The notes beneath the pieces are model-generated. The model ran no database searches. It had not been told where the DNA came from and saw only the letters and a list, made by a program, of their open reading frames with translations. DNA of 64,000 bases. Origin: Tupaia tana (Eukaryota; Chordata; Mammalia; Scandentia; Tupaiidae). The position numbers were made by a program, and so were the translations under genes. The DNA lies in the NCBI GenBank assembly GCA_026018925.1, contig JAKSZU010000029.1, positions 11,528,363 to 11,592,362 on the forward strand, in the 5' to 3' direction. Shown one piece after another: positions 42,579 to 53,888 of the stretch. Each line of letters opens with the position of its first letter. Position 1 is the first letter of the stretch.

Positions 42579-42796
42579 ACCATTAAATTTTAACTCACAG
42601 TTGGTGAAAGGTGCTAATGACTGTAGGAGGCAGGAGAGTTCACAGAGAACATGGAGTAAAGACTGGATTCATCACATTTTCAACTTGGTCTCTCCAGAAC
42701 AGCAAATCAGCAGGAACATTTTTCTTTCCTTCCTGACCAGTCCCCGTGAGGGAAATCAGCTACTAAGAGGTTGTAGCTATAAGGAGGAAATGGACC

Positions 42797-43036
42797 TAAT
42801 GAGCAGACATAGGGAGCTGTAAATATTTCATCTGTCATTGTCCCTCAAGGAGGACAGCCTTGGGCTGAACAAGACATAGTTAATGCTTTCTGAATCTCTA
42901 GTCTGGCTAGGGGATTATGCTTAATTCTTTCATTGTATCTTGTCTAGAGACAGAGTTTCAGTCGCCATCATCAGCAACCCAGGGAGAAACTTACACATCC
43001 ACATAAAGACTGTCCTCTCTGAGACCCCATCCAGGT
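42797..43036 (+). promoter_or_regulatory. leader unit F: orphan OR promoter and 5' exon
   Basis: TAATGA at 42797-42802 and a perfect TCCCTCAAGGA at 42841-42851. The leader exon ends at 43034 before GTGAGT. The leader ATG is kept (GATTATGC). No OR coding exon follows before leader G. The intron block is interrupted by an L1 and gives way to unrelated DNA after about 44200. The regulatory part looks better preserved than in several units that still have a gene. Confidence 0.65.
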
Positions 43037-43720
43037 GAGTCTGAGATCCTACTAGGTACCACAGGACCATTTCAGAGATAATGGATGCTAAGAACATTGA
43101 CCTGAGATCACCAGCCTAGCAAGAACTGAGTGACTGATGCGTTTGGTTACCTGTCTGTCCGTTATTTATCATCAATTTATTGACTATGTTAAATAGCCAT
43201 GTACCTGTCAGGTTAAGCAATGCAGACATTATTGTGGACAATTTAGTGATAGGAATAGACACCAAATTGGATGAGGGTGAAGATGGAATGGGAGAGATAA
43301 GTGATTTTAGTTAAATTAGAAAGTGTCCCCAGAAATGTGCAGCTAAAGAAGTAGGAAAAGTAGAATCAGAGTTGTGATGAGATGGGCAATGAGTTTTGGG
43401 TCTCTTAAATTTTTTGAAATGCGTATATTTGTACATATTTCTGTATTTTTTGAAGGGTCCAGATGAATGGATTGCTTGCATTTTATACATATGACAGTAT
43501 CCCACCAGACATTCATTTCACAATTTCTCCTTTTAAATGGGGAATTTACTTGAAAAATTTATTCAACGGTCAAAAGGGGACTATTAAAGAGTTTTTACTT
43601 ACAACTATTTTCTCACTGGTGAGGTGGTATATTTACTTTATTGCTAATTATGTAGTTTTTATGTTCTGGTGTCTGAGTTTTTTATTCTTTTTATTTTTTC
43701 CCTTTAAATAATGCATTAGA
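43037..43720 (+). repeat. duplicon intron block (unit F)
   Basis: Intron landmarks as in unit B. No gene. Confidence 0.65.
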
Positions 43721-43721
43721 A

Positions 43722-43992
43722 ACACAGTAAATGGTTGTGAATACCAGATATAGTGCGGAAAGAGGGTAGATAAAGGAGTAGAGTCTAAGGAAGGACATTT
43801 AGAAGAAAAATAGAGAGGCAAAGCATTAATGGGACCAAGAAATGGGGTATTATCTGTTGAAGATAACGTTATAGTATTATCAACTGGACTAGGGAGAAAC
43901 GTACACATGTTAGAATATTCACTTTGCAGGCTAAATAACGTGATTGAATGTATAAAAGAACTTGAAATAAAATTAATTAATTAATTAATTAA
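43722..43992 (+). mobile_element. L1 3' end, family A, with target-site duplication
   Basis: GAAGGACATTTAGAAGAAAA to AATGTATAAAAGAAC and an AATT-rich tail. AAATAATGCATTA is present on both sides. Confidence 0.75.
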
Positions 43993-44269
43993 AAAATAAA
44001 TAATGCATTAATGTTTTAAAATCAAATGATCAGAATGCCATTGTACCATTTTACATATAGATATATACTGGGTGAATGTGAAAAGTTAATAGATTTTGTG
44101 CTATCAAATCTAATAGTCAATTCTATTGTGTACACACCAACCTTTCCCCAATTTTTATTAACTTAGAAAAATTCCTCTGCATCAGTAGTAGAAACAAATC
44201 ACCTTTTATACATATTTCCATTTTATTTCTTATTTATTTTTCCTCATTGTTATCTTTTTCTTGTGATGA

Positions 44270-44460
44270 TTAATTCTTTTTTAATTTAATTTTTGAATTC
44301 CACTTTCAAAGATGAGTAATTGCTTTATATATTTATGGGGTACAATGTGATGCTATGATATATACATGCACACAATGTGCAATGATTAAACTATGTTGAT
44401 AGACATACCTATCCCTTCATATAATGATTATCTCTTCATGGTAAGAATGTTTAAAATATC
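44270..44460. mobile_element. old L1 fragment
   Basis: TATGGGGTACAATGTGATGC and ACACAATGTGCAATGATTAA resemble an ancient L1 3' UTR. Confidence 0.5.
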
Positions 44461-44467
44461 CTATTTA

Positions 44468-44625
44468 AGGGCCAGCAGGTGGGATAGTGATTAAGGCACT
44501 GGACTTCTATATGGCCAAGTATGATTTGAGTCCTGGACCTGGTGGCTTGCTCTCTCACTCTTTCTCAGTGTCTCATTCTGTTGAGTGCACATACCCTATA
44601 GCAAACTAAAATATTATAATAATAA
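44468..44625 (+). mobile_element. short SINE
   Basis: Sense short form AAGGGCCAGCAGGTGGGATA, skipping from the B-box area to GCTTGCTCTCTCACTC. Confidence 0.6.
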
Positions 44626-44639
44626 ATAAAACTAAATAA

Positions 44640-44850
44640 ATAATTCTAAAACAACTGATTTGGGGAGAAGGTGAAGGTAAGTGAGTTTATATACCATTGC
44701 TACATCCCTCAAACCATTGTGAGCCAGGAAAAATGACATGGAATTAAATGAAATCAAGAAAGCGATATTCTCACATATTAGGTAAGTACATGCAGGAAGT
44801 GTTCTTTTCCATTCAGAATGTTTTTTGTTTGTTTGTTTGTTTGTTTTTTG
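44640..44850. other. unique non-duplicon DNA
   Basis: No relation to the OR units and no coding signal seen. Confidence 0.35.
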
Positions 44851-45121
44851 GTTTTTTTTTTTTTTTTTAGAGATTTTTTTCCTATAGGGCATGTGCACTT
44901 GCCAGAAAGACAGAGAGAGACAGAGAGACAGAAAGCGAGAAATCACCCCTCTCAGGGGGGATGGCCATGCTGCAATACCTTGTCCTCCATTCTCTTCTCG
45001 GGATCTTGGGCATGCACGCACATGCACCTGGCTTGAGTTTAAGCCACAGTGTCTGGAACTTGAACTGCGGTCGACTACATGGGAGTTCAGCGACATAGCC
45101 ATTACACTAACTGCTGGTCCC
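44851..45121 (-). mobile_element. young tRNA-derived SINE
   Basis: Antisense copy after GTTT repeats and a T-run, ending CTAACTGCTGGTCCC. Confidence 0.88.
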
Positions 45122-45134
45122 CATTCCATTTAGA

Positions 45135-45465
45135 ATGTTTTTTTTTTTTTTAAATTAAAAGAAGCTGACTCTAGAAGCTATGTGATGTATAATGATTGAA
45201 CGTATAAAAGAAATTAAAATAAAATAAAATATAAATTTTTAAAAAGAAGATGATGGAGGATGTTCTGAAAGAGTAGGTGTTCTTTAGTAAGAGAGGGAAT
45301 AAAAATTCCAAATATACCAGTGACAGAGACTCCAAGCGGAGGGAAGTACATCATGTAAAAGTGAGTATTGAAGCTCTGGAGTCTGGTGAAGCTTAAAGTG
45401 AAGTTCAGTGTTTGGGAGATCAGTGTGGGCAGGGGTGGGAGGAAGTATAGAGGTAAGAGGTGTTT
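45135..45465. other. unique non-duplicon DNA with a short L1-like tail
   Basis: ATGTGATGTATAATGATTGA and AAAATAAAATATAAA (45180-45240) look like a short family A tail. The following 220 bp are not recognised and have no convincing open frame. Confidence 0.35.
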
Positions 45466-45610
45466 TAGATTTTTTATTTATTTAACTTTATTTTATACAT
45501 TCAATCACTATACATCACCTAGCTTATAAATTGAATTTTTCCAACCTGATAATACACTTCACATCAGTCTAGTTGTGTTTAGTATGCATGTTATCTTTAA
45601 CAGAAAATAA
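45465..45610 (-). mobile_element. L1 3' end, family A
   Basis: TACATTCAATCACTATACAT and CACCTAGCTTATAAATTG, antisense tail. Confidence 0.65.
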
Positions 45611-45664
45611 TTCATTTTTCTTTCCCATTAATGTCTTGACTCTCTATTTTTCTCCTTAAGTTCT

Positions 45665-45903
45665 TTTCTCCATAAGGCATGTTTGCTTATTGGAGGAAGA
45701 AAGAGAAAGTCAGAGAGAGGGAAAGTGAGAAATCACTTCCCAGAAAAATGGCCACGCTGCAATTCCTTCTCCATTCTCCTCTTGGGATTTTGGGCATGTG
45801 CATACAGACCCGGTATGACATGTAAGCTGCTAGGTCCGAGGCTTGAACCGTGGTCAGCTATGATGGAATCTAGTGCCTGAATCATCATGCCACCTGCTGG
45901 TCT
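45665..45903 (-). mobile_element. old tRNA-derived SINE
   Basis: Antisense copy ending CATGCCACCTGCTGGTCTC. Confidence 0.65.
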
Positions 45904-46114
45904 CAGAGCTGCATTCTTCATGGAGAATGGAGTCATGTATGTGAAGTTATTCATGGACGAGGCGAGTTTTGCATGGAGAGTCAAATCATGTGTTTGAAGC
46001 TATGAAATTTCTGCTTCATTCTCTGCTGAGGAGTCATTGAGGGCTGGATCTGAGATGCAAAACCTAGTTTTCTGACTCCATTAGTTATTTTTTAAGGTCT
46101 CTATGATGAATCTT

Positions 46115-46425
46115 ATCTTTAAAAGTTTTTATTTTATTATAATTTTATACATTTGATTGTTGTACATCGTTTTGCTTGCAAAGAGTATTTACCCAACATG
46201 AAAGACACCCCAGACCAGTCCAGTTGAGAATACTATACACAATATCATCAACATGTAATAAAGCATACTGTGTCCCACAAATGTCTTGCCTCTATTTTTC
46301 CTCCAATTTCCTTCCCTATTCTCTTCCCCTCTCCTAATTCCTTCCTCACTATCTCCGGTTACCATAACTATTTTCAATGCTTTTACATACCCTAATTTTT
46401 CAGTCTCTACCATAGAGTGTGGATA
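46115..46425 (-). mobile_element. L1 3' end, family A
   Basis: TTTGATTGTTGTACATCG, ACCCAACATGAAAGACAC and CCAGTCCAGTTGAGAATAC. It is a longer copy than most. Confidence 0.7.
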
Positions 46426-46427
46426 GG

Positions 46428-46429
<2 letters not shown>

Positions 46430-46463
<34 letters not shown>
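46430..46463. repeat. CA microsatellite
   Basis: About 16 CA units. Confidence 0.9.
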
Positions 46464-46466
<3 letters not shown>

Positions 46467-46469
46467 ATT

Positions 46470-46632
46470 TTTTTTAAATTTAACTTTATTTATTATTTTT
46501 ATTTTTAAAAAATTTGACCAGAGAAGGACAGTGCATGTGAAAGAGAGAGAGTAAGAGAGAGAAAGTGAGAAAGCAAGCTGCCACTTCTGTGAATTGAACC
46601 GTGGTCTGCCACGTGGGAGTCCATCACCCTTA
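46470..46632 (-). mobile_element. short old SINE abutting leader G
   Basis: Antisense short form ending GTGGGAGTCCATCACC. It directly abuts the leader sequence and replaces the TAATGA part of unit G. Confidence 0.6.
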
Positions 46633-46699
46633 ATATTTCCTCTCATTGTCCCTCAAGTAGTACAGTCTTAGGCAGGATGAGACATGGTTGATGTTGTTG

Positions 46700-46965
46700 G
46701 GCAAAATCTTTTTACAGGCAAAATGAGAAATAGTGATTGATTGTTTAAAAGATCATTGCAATAATAATAATAATACTGATCAGGAGAAATAATGGGAGGC
46801 TATTAGATGATGAAATGGGTATTTTGGTGTCTCTGTGTTGACTGATATGCATGGTATTCCGTCTGGACGGGGAAATGTAATACACTGTAAAGTTGTATGT
46901 GATTCAATGTAATATAAACAAGATTATGACGATAAAAAATAAATAAACAAATAAAAAAACTGTAA
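46700..46965 (+). mobile_element. L1-like 3' end, family B, inserted in leader G
   Basis: GACTGATATGCATGGTATTC, AATGTAATACACTGTAAAG and an AAATAAATAAAC tail, sense orientation. Confidence 0.75.
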
Positions 46966-47129
46966 CCAAACTAACTGGTCAATAACTATATATTTAAAAT
47001 TAAATTTTGGAATGTTATAACCTAAACACTTTGCTGCTAATTTATGTTATCTATAGAACTGATATTTGTGCATTTAGTGAACTTATGGAAATATAGGCCT
47101 TTCTAAAAATATAAATAGACACATCTGAG

Positions 47130-47137
47130 TGTGTGTG

Positions 47138-47168
<31 letters not shown>
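47130..47168. repeat. TG/CA microsatellite
   Basis: Short TG run followed by about 13 CA units. Confidence 0.88.
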
Positions 47169-47332
47169 GACATAGTTGATATTTTTGGAATCTCCAGTCT
47201 GGCTAGGGAACCATGTTTAATTCTTTCATTTTGTCTTTTCTGGGGAAAGAGCTGCAGTCTCCATCATCAATTACCTAGGGAGAAATTCTCCCTTCCATAA
47301 GAAGGCTGTTCTCTCTGAGAGCCCGTACAGGT

Positions 47333-47979
47333 GAGTCTGAGAGCCCTGTAGGTACCGCAAGAACAGTTCAGAGACAAGGGATGCCTAGGACATTTATCTG
47401 AGGTCATCTGAGAGCCAAATCAGCCTGTAAGACCTGAGACATTGACTTGTTTGGTTACTTGTCTGACAAAGTTATTTATCCCTGTTTTATTTAATTTCTT
47501 AAGAAGCCATTTGTCTGTCAGACTTAGCAATGCAGGCATCATTGTGAACAATTTAGTGATGGGAACAGCCATCCAATTGGATGAGGGGGAAGACAGAATA
47601 GGAGAAATAAAATGATTTCAGCCAAATTAGAACATGTTCACAGAAATGTGCCATTAAAGAAGCAGGAAAAGGAGAATCAGAGTTGGGTTGAGATGTGCAA
47701 TGAGTTTCGGGTGTGTCAAGGAATTTCTGAAAAGAGAGTACTTGTGCATATTTCTATATTGTTTTTGAAGACTGAGTTGACTAGATTGCTTGCTATTAAG
47801 TCCTTGCAACAGGAGTTGATGAGACATACATTTCACAGTTTTTTATTTCACTTCAGAATTCCCATAAGAAATGACTCAAAGATCAAAACGAAGAATGTTA
47901 AGAGTTTTTACCTACAACCATTTTCTTGATGGTGAAGTTGGATAGTTTGTGAGTCTGTTAGCCTCAGATGTTATTGCAA
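47333..47979 (+). repeat. duplicon intron block (unit G)
   Basis: Intron landmarks as in unit B (GCAATGCAGGCATCATTGTG). No gene. Confidence 0.65.
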
Positions 47980-48107
47980 ATCATGCATGTTTTTGTTTTT
48001 ATGTTCTGGGGTCTGAGGTTTTTTTTATTCTTTTGATTTTTAAAAATAATGAATTGAAGTTTTAAAATGATATTTTCAGAATAGCATTGAATTATTTTAT
48101 CTATTGG
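47980..48107 (+). repeat. inverted repeat, left arm
   Basis: TCATGCATGTTTTTG through GAATTATTTTATCTATTG. The reverse complement recurs at 48473-48601 with few changes. Confidence 0.8.
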
Positions 48108-48199
48108 TTATTTTATTATTTTATCTATCTTTTTTAAAAAAATATTTTTTACATTTACTCACTATACCTCATTTCTTTTCCTCTTTTCAAGTAGTCACC

Positions 48200-48300
48200 A
48201 TGGAACCAGGAAATGATACGCAAATTTCAGAATTTCTTCTTCTAGGACTTTCAGAGAAACAAGAATTGCAATCCTCCATCTCTCTGTCTCTCTCTCTCTC
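48200..48300 (+). pseudogene. truncated OR coding exon (copy of the OR6 start)
   Basis: A splice-acceptor-like TTTTCAAGTAGTCACC is followed by ATG (48200) and about 25 codons nearly identical to the OR6 start at 49164 ([20 protein letters not shown]). Homology ends after CAAGAATTGCAATCC, where a CT-rich microsatellite takes over. The homology with OR6 begins upstream, at about 48120 versus 49090, so this is a local partial duplication. Confidence 0.85.
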
Positions 48301-48329
48301 CTCCCAGAGGAAAAAAAGGAAGAAAAAAG

Positions 48330-48601
48330 TTTATCCCTACTACTGATGAAGAAGAATTTTTCTAAGTTAATAAAAATTTGGAAGCAGTGGATGTGCATAC
48401 AATATGAATAATTACTTTGATAGCACAAAATCTATTACCTTTTCACATTCACACAATATATATCTATATCAATCAATAGATAAAATAATTCAATGCTATT
48501 CTAAAAATATCATTTTAAAACTTCAATTCATTATTTTTAAAAATCAAAAGAATGAAAAACAATTCAGACTCCAGAACATACAAACAAAAACATGCATGAT
48601 A
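48330..48601 (-). repeat. inverted intron segment, right arm
   Basis: The reverse complement of unit intron sequence. 48473-48601 mirrors 47980-48107, and 48345-48470 mirrors sequence seen at 44060-44195 in unit F. Together with the left arm it forms a palindrome-like structure around the truncated exon. Confidence 0.8.
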
Positions 48602-48611
48602 TTCAACAGTT

Positions 48612-48830
48612 AATTTTGGTTAAGGTGGCTGGATCACACAGGTCCACTGGGCAGGCTGGGTCACAGACCCACCAGCTGTGAAATCATGCCAGGCATGTGT
48701 GCATGCATACCTAAAATCATGGGAGGGGAAGGTATTGTGGCATGGTCATTCCCCCTTGGGCATGATTTCTCACTTCTCCTTCCCACTCCTGGTCTGGTGA
48801 GTGCATGTGTGCTATGGCTAAAAAATGAAC
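48612..48830 (+). mobile_element. 5'-truncated old SINE
   Basis: Sense copy GGTTAAGGTGGCTGGATCAC to GCTATGGCTAAAAAATG. Confidence 0.6.
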
Positions 48831-49163
48831 AAATGATAAAACCTACTGAAACATTATAGTGTCCTCCGTAAATATGTACAATTGTTATTTGTCAGTAGTA
48901 AGATAAAAATCCTGTAGAACACGTGATTTATGGAAGCCAAGAAGATAGGAAGTCCTAAGCAGGGAATGCACTTTGAAAACCTGAACAAAATTAGATCCAT
49001 ACAAAAATATAGGAAATGACTTTGTGACAGGAAAATATTAACTATGGCATTTTATCTAGGCGAGTAATACCTGTTCATAGGAAATTACCCATCTTTTAAA
49101 AAAATTTATTTCTTACATTTACTCACTATAACTCACTTCTTTTCCTCTTTTCAAGTAGTCACC

Positions 49164-50124
49164 ATGGAACCAGGAAATGATATGCAAATTTCAGAATTTC
49201 TTCTAGGACTTTCAGAGGAACAAGAATTGCAATCCTTTATATTTGACTTTTCCTGTCCATGTACCTGATCATTATGTGTGGAAACCTGCTCATCATCCTG
49301 GCCACCATCTCCGACTCCCACCTGCACACCCCCATGTACTTCTTCCTCTCCAACCTGTCTTTTGTTGACATCTGTTTCACCTCCATTACCGTCCCAAAGA
49401 TGCTGCTGAACATCCAGACACAGAGCAAGGTCATCACCTATGCAAGCTGAATCACCTAGATGTTCTTTTTCATTGTTTTTGTTGGATTGGATGACTTCCT
49501 CCTGATCATGGTGGCTGATAACCGGTACGTGGCCATCTGTCACCCACTACACGGTCATCATGAACCCCAGGTTATGTGGAAAGCTGCTTCTGCTGTCCTG
49601 GATCATCAGTTTTCTGTATTCCTTGTTACATACCTTAATGGCATTGCAGCTGTCCTTCTGTACACATGTGGAAATCTCCCACATTTTTTTATGAACTGAA
49701 TCAGGTGGTCCACCTTGCCTGCTCTGACACCTTTCTTAATGACTTGGTGACCTATTTTGCACCTGTGCTGCTGGGTGGTGGTCCCCTCACTGGGATCCTT
49801 TACTCTTACTATAAGAAAGTTTCCTCCATTTGTAGACTCTCATCAACTGAGGGGAAGTATAAAGCCTTTTCCACCTGTGCCTCTCACCTCTCAGTTGTCT
49901 CCTTATTTTATTGCACAAGTCTAGGTGTGTACCTTAGTGCTGGTGCTACCCACAGCTCACACTCAAGTGCAGCAGCCTCAGTGATGTACACTATGGTCAC
50001 TCCCATGCTGAACCCCTTCATCTACAGTCTGAGGAATAAAGACATAAAGAGGACTCTGAAAATAGTTTTTGGGCAAGACACCATGAAAGGATCAATTGGT
50101 CTGGAGCTGAATTACTGCTTATGA
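49164..50124 (+). pseudogene. OR6: olfactory receptor, family 7, heavily mutated
   Basis: Start MEPGNDMQISEF at 49164. Lesions in order: a 3-bp in-frame loss near codon 14, a 1-bp deletion near 49247, TGA at 49448-49450, TAG at 49457-49459, a 5-bp deletion near 49550 (HPLHY region), and a further shift near 49685. The last third reads cleanly ([43 protein letters not shown]) to the stop at 50122. DRY is NRY. It uses leader G, which is itself disrupted. Confidence 0.92.
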
Positions 50125-50187
50125 ATGCTGGGTTCAAAGCCTTGGGGCCTAAAATTGTGGTTCTCTGAAAAGATTATTAAAGTAACT

Positions 50188-50675
50188 GCTGGGACCAGCA
50201 GATAGTGAAATGCTTATGTCTCCACAGAGTTGACCACATTTTGAGTCCCAGACTCCACGACTTAAAACTCACACTGGACGGGACCAGCAGTTAGCATAAT
50301 GGCTATGTTGCTGGACTCCCACGTAGTCGCCCGCGGTTCGATGGCTTAAAACTCATGCCAGGCGCGTGTGCATGCGTGCCCAAGATCCCGAGAGGAGAAT
50401 GGAGGAGAAGGGAGTGTGGTGTGGCCATCCCCCCTGGGGGGTGATTTCCTGCTTTCTGTCTCTCTGTCTCTGTCTGTCTGGTGAGCGCACGTGCCCTATA
50501 GTAAAAACCTCCCAAAAAAAAAAACAAAAACAAACTCACACTGGATGTTTTTGATTGTGTGCCCAATGTCCTGAGAGGAAAATGGACGAAAAGGACTGTG
50601 TTGTGGCTCCTGGGGGTGATTTCTTGCTTTCTGTCTCTCTGGTGGCAAAAATCTCTCTCTCTAAAAAAAAAAGTA
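50188..50675 (+). mobile_element. middle-aged SINE interrupted by a young SINE
   Basis: GGGACCAGCAGATAGTGAAA up to ACTCACACTGGA, then the young SINE, then CTCACACTGGATGTTTTTG to GGTGGCAAAAATC. It is the sister of 21568. Confidence 0.75.
50279..50530 (+). mobile_element. young SINE nested in an older SINE, with target-site duplication
   Basis: Sense copy flanked by AACTCACACTGGA on both sides. Confidence 0.9.
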
Positions 50676-50964
50676 CTTATCTGCACAATTTAAGTAACAC
50701 CGTATCTAGCCCTGTATGCTCTAATATCCAGCAAATTTTTACCTTGGTATGTTTCTACTTTCCCAAAGTTATACTTATCCCATATTAGAAATACTTGAAA
50801 ATTTTCATGATCTCATAGGATGAACATGCAACTATTATTTTAAAAATTATTTATCAATAATTATTTTAATTTAATTATTTTATTATTTTAATTAATTAAT
50901 CATTAATTAATTAATTAATTTTAATTAGTTTAATTAATTTATTATTTTATTATTATTACTTTAT

Positions 50965-51105
50965 TATCATTTAATTTGACCAGAGAGAGACAGAGAGAGA
51001 GAGAGAGAAAGTGAGAAAGTCACCCACCAGGGCCCGGACTCAAACTCAATAGACCATGTGGGAGTCCAGTGCCTCAGGCATCATACCTTCTGCTGGTCCC
51101 TGACA
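50965..51105 (-). mobile_element. short old SINE
   Basis: Antisense short form after an AT-rich run (ATTAATTAATT). Confidence 0.6.
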
Positions 51106-51129
51106 TGCAGCTCTTAACAAAATGTATTT

Positions 51130-51375
51130 GAGACCAGGAGATGGCATAATGGTTACTCCACTGAATTCCCAAATAGTCCACAGTTCGATTCCAGGACCCG
51201 ATGATTTAAAACTCACGCCAGGCACTTTTGAGTGCATAGGTAAAGTCCCAAGAGAAAAATGCAGGAGAGGGTGTTACAGTGTGGCCATCCCCCCTGGAGT
51301 TGGTTTCTCACTTTCTGTCTCTTTCTCTGACAAGTGCATATGCCTTATATAAAACTTCTCAAATAAAAAAAAAGA
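51130..51375 (+). mobile_element. middle-aged SINE
   Basis: Sense copy GAGACCAGGAGATGGCATAA, B-box AGTTCGATTCCAGG. Confidence 0.65.
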
Positions 51376-51739
51376 ATAATGTATTCTCGAATGATGTAGA
51401 TCATTCTGAACAGTATTTGTATAGTTTTACTAAACTAATTCTATTGGGTTATGTTTTGTCTATGAAAAAGAGAACAACAATAAGAAAAAAAAAACTAAAA
51501 ACAATGAAGTGCATTACATTTGGCGACTAATGCCATTGATGTAATTTAGTGCTTAGAAAAATCTGAAACTGCAGATTTTCATATGTGTGTCTGTCCTTAC
51601 TTCCAGTATCTCTATTTGAAGTGTGTACTTTAATATATTAGTGTGTTTGATGATCTGTATTTCACTCATTAGAATCCTGTTCTGTTATTCTGCTCAGAGT
51701 TCACATTCCCTACTCTAATCACTGCCAAATATTGATGAT
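51376..51739 (+). repeat. duplicon 3' flank block (OR6 unit)
   Basis: GTATTCTCGAATGATGTAGA onward, shared with 21801 and 58150. Confidence 0.7.
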
Positions 51740-52010
51740 AAGGCCCAGGCTCTATAATGGAGTTAGAACATACCAAAGAACGGAGCTGGAAGCCATGTGT
51801 GGGCCATGGTTCAGGTCCCGAATCTGGTCAACCAGAAATCTCACTGGATGGGTGTAGGCCCAGGATCCTGGAGAGCTAGAAGGTTGGAGGAAGAGAGTTT
51901 CAGTATGCCCATGCCCTGTAGAGGGTGTTTCTTTCTCTTTACTTCCATCTCCCTCTTGCAGTCTCTTTCTCTCTCTCCTCATGGGCATTAATGCATTGTA
52001 TATGAAAAAA
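51740..52010 (+). mobile_element. second tRNA-like SINE in the duplicon flank
   Basis: Sister of 22151, with CCCTGTAGAGGGTGTTTC. Confidence 0.6.
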
Positions 52011-52375
52011 ATATTTTTCACCTACATGAGTGAAAATGCCTTGTATATGGAAAGGGAAATTTAAACAAGTAGTTGAATAAATATAGTCTTAGAGACAGAG
52101 ATAGCCTTTAATACGATGAAATGAACATGATCATACATTGAGTTATCTATGGACCGTGTTTCTTGTTTACCGTGTTCATCTACTTGTGAAGTATGGAAAA
52201 TTGCTGTCCATGTGGAAGGAGTGAAGGATTGATTGATGTGTTTTATGTTGTTTCATTTAATAGCTTCCTTTTTCCTCTTGAACACCTCCAGTGCTGGCTG
52301 TAATTATAACTCCTTGAAATGTTTAAAATGAATTACTTCCATCTCTTTGAAATTTGTTTTCCTTATATCTCAAAT

Positions 52376-52635
52376 TTTTTTTTGAGAGTTTCTTTGCTAT
52401 AGGGCACATGCGCTCACCAGACAGACAGAGAGAGACATAGAGACAGAAAGTGAGAAATCATCCCTCAGGGGGGATGGTCACGTTGCAATCCCTTCTCCTC
52501 CATTCTCCTCTTGGGATCTTGGGCACACACGCACACGCGCCTGGCATGAGTTTTAAGCCACCGGGTCCAGGACGTGAACCGCAATCAACTACGTGGGAGT
52601 CCAGTGACATAGCCATTATGCTAACTGCTGGTTCC
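52376..52635 (-). mobile_element. young SINE with target-site duplication
   Basis: Antisense copy flanked by TATATCTCAAA on both sides. Confidence 0.88.
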
Positions 52636-52729
52636 CTATATCTCAAAATTTTTAATAATTATGGAGAACTCATGGCACGTGAAAGCCTTGGGGCCCTCAG
52701 TTTTTCATCTTAGAACTTCTCTTTTTTTC

Positions 52730-53340
52730 CTTTAATTTTATTATTATTAGTTTATATTACATTTAATCACATATATCATTACTTTGTATAATATTTCTTT
52801 TTCCAGCATGATTACCATGCATATCAGTCAGGACAAAGACATTACTATGCACATCACCATCAGCAAATAACTTTTCATTTCTTTTTCAGATTATATATAT
52901 ACATATATGTATGTATATATGATTTTTTGCTATAGGGCATGTGCGCTCGCCAGAAAGACAGAGAGAGACAGAGAGACAGAAAGTGAGAAATAAGCCCCCG
53001 GGGGGATGGTCACGCCACAATCCCTTCTCCTCCATTCTCCTCTTGGGATCTTTGGCATGCACGCACACGTACCCGGTATGAGTTTAAGCCACCAGGTCTG
53101 GGACTTGAACCGCGGTGGACTACATGGGAGTCCAGTGAGATAGCCATTACGCTAACTGCTGGTCCCTATAGACATAATTTTAAAATATTCAATCACTATA
53201 CATCACTTGGCTTGTAAAGAGAATTTACCCAATATGAAATACTTCTCAGACCAGTCCAAGTGAGAATAGTATACATGTTATCATGAACAGATCATAAATC
53301 ATTTATGTGTCCCACAAATGTCATGTCTCTCTATCTTTCT
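52730..53340 (-). mobile_element. L1 3' ends, family B plus family A, split by a SINE
   Basis: B tail at 52730-52905 (TTACATTTAATCACATATAT) and A tail at 53170-53340 (ATTCAATCACTATACATC), the same pair as at 41605 and 60660. Confidence 0.7.
52921..53166 (-). mobile_element. young tRNA-derived SINE
   Basis: Antisense copy, TTTTTTGCTATAGGGCATG to CTAACTGCTGGTCCC. Confidence 0.88.
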
Positions 53341-53578
53341 TTTAAATTTTGCCTTGTATGTTGAAGGGACAGTGAATGAACAAATATCAGTGTCATCCAA
53401 TATATGTTTCATTTGTGTTCAAGCGTCTCTTCAAAATTTTTGATTAAAGGATGACTCACAAGAGTTTGAATTCCTGTCTTAGTCATTTGATTTAAGGTCA
53501 AAGTTACCTCTAAAACATCTATGTCCTATTGATTTCTCCTAGCTACCTCTAAGAAAACATCAGTGCAGTCACTTTTCC

Positions 53579-53601
53579 ATATCTATATCTATCTATATCT
53601 A

Positions 53602-53639
<38 letters not shown>

Positions 53640-53640
53640 A
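53579..53640. repeat. ATCT microsatellite
   Basis: TATCTATATC followed by about ten ATCT units. Confidence 0.92.
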
Positions 53641-53654
53641 AGGCAAAATTAAAA

Positions 53655-53880
53655 AAAAATTGTAATAGGTTGAGTGTGCTCACAGAGAGAGCAAAAGAAA
53701 GGAAAGAGAGAAATCACTTCCCAGGGGGATGGCCATACTACAATTCCCTCTTCTTTAGTCCCCTCTCAGGATTTTGGACACACATGTACACGTAACAATG
53801 TGATTTTCAAGCCATCTGGTCTGGGACTAGAAAGCAATGTGGGATCCAACACCTTAACCTCCACCACCTGCAGACCTGTG
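53655..53880 (-). mobile_element. old tRNA-derived SINE
   Basis: Antisense copy, duplicon position as at 15736. Confidence 0.6.
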
Positions 53881-53888
53881 ACAATTAA

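Larger units (their letters stand above)
46640..47332 (+). promoter_or_regulatory. leader unit G: broken OR promoter and 5' exon, serving OR6
   Basis: The Olf/EBF position reads TCCCTCAAGTA (46649-46659), one mismatch. The TAATGA site is missing, replaced by a SINE. The leader is split: GACATGGTTGATGTTGTTGG (46679) and GACATAGTTGATATTTTTGG (47167) flank about 470 bp of inserted sequence. The exon ends at 47330 before GTGAGT. Its target OR6 is heavily damaged. Confidence 0.55.
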
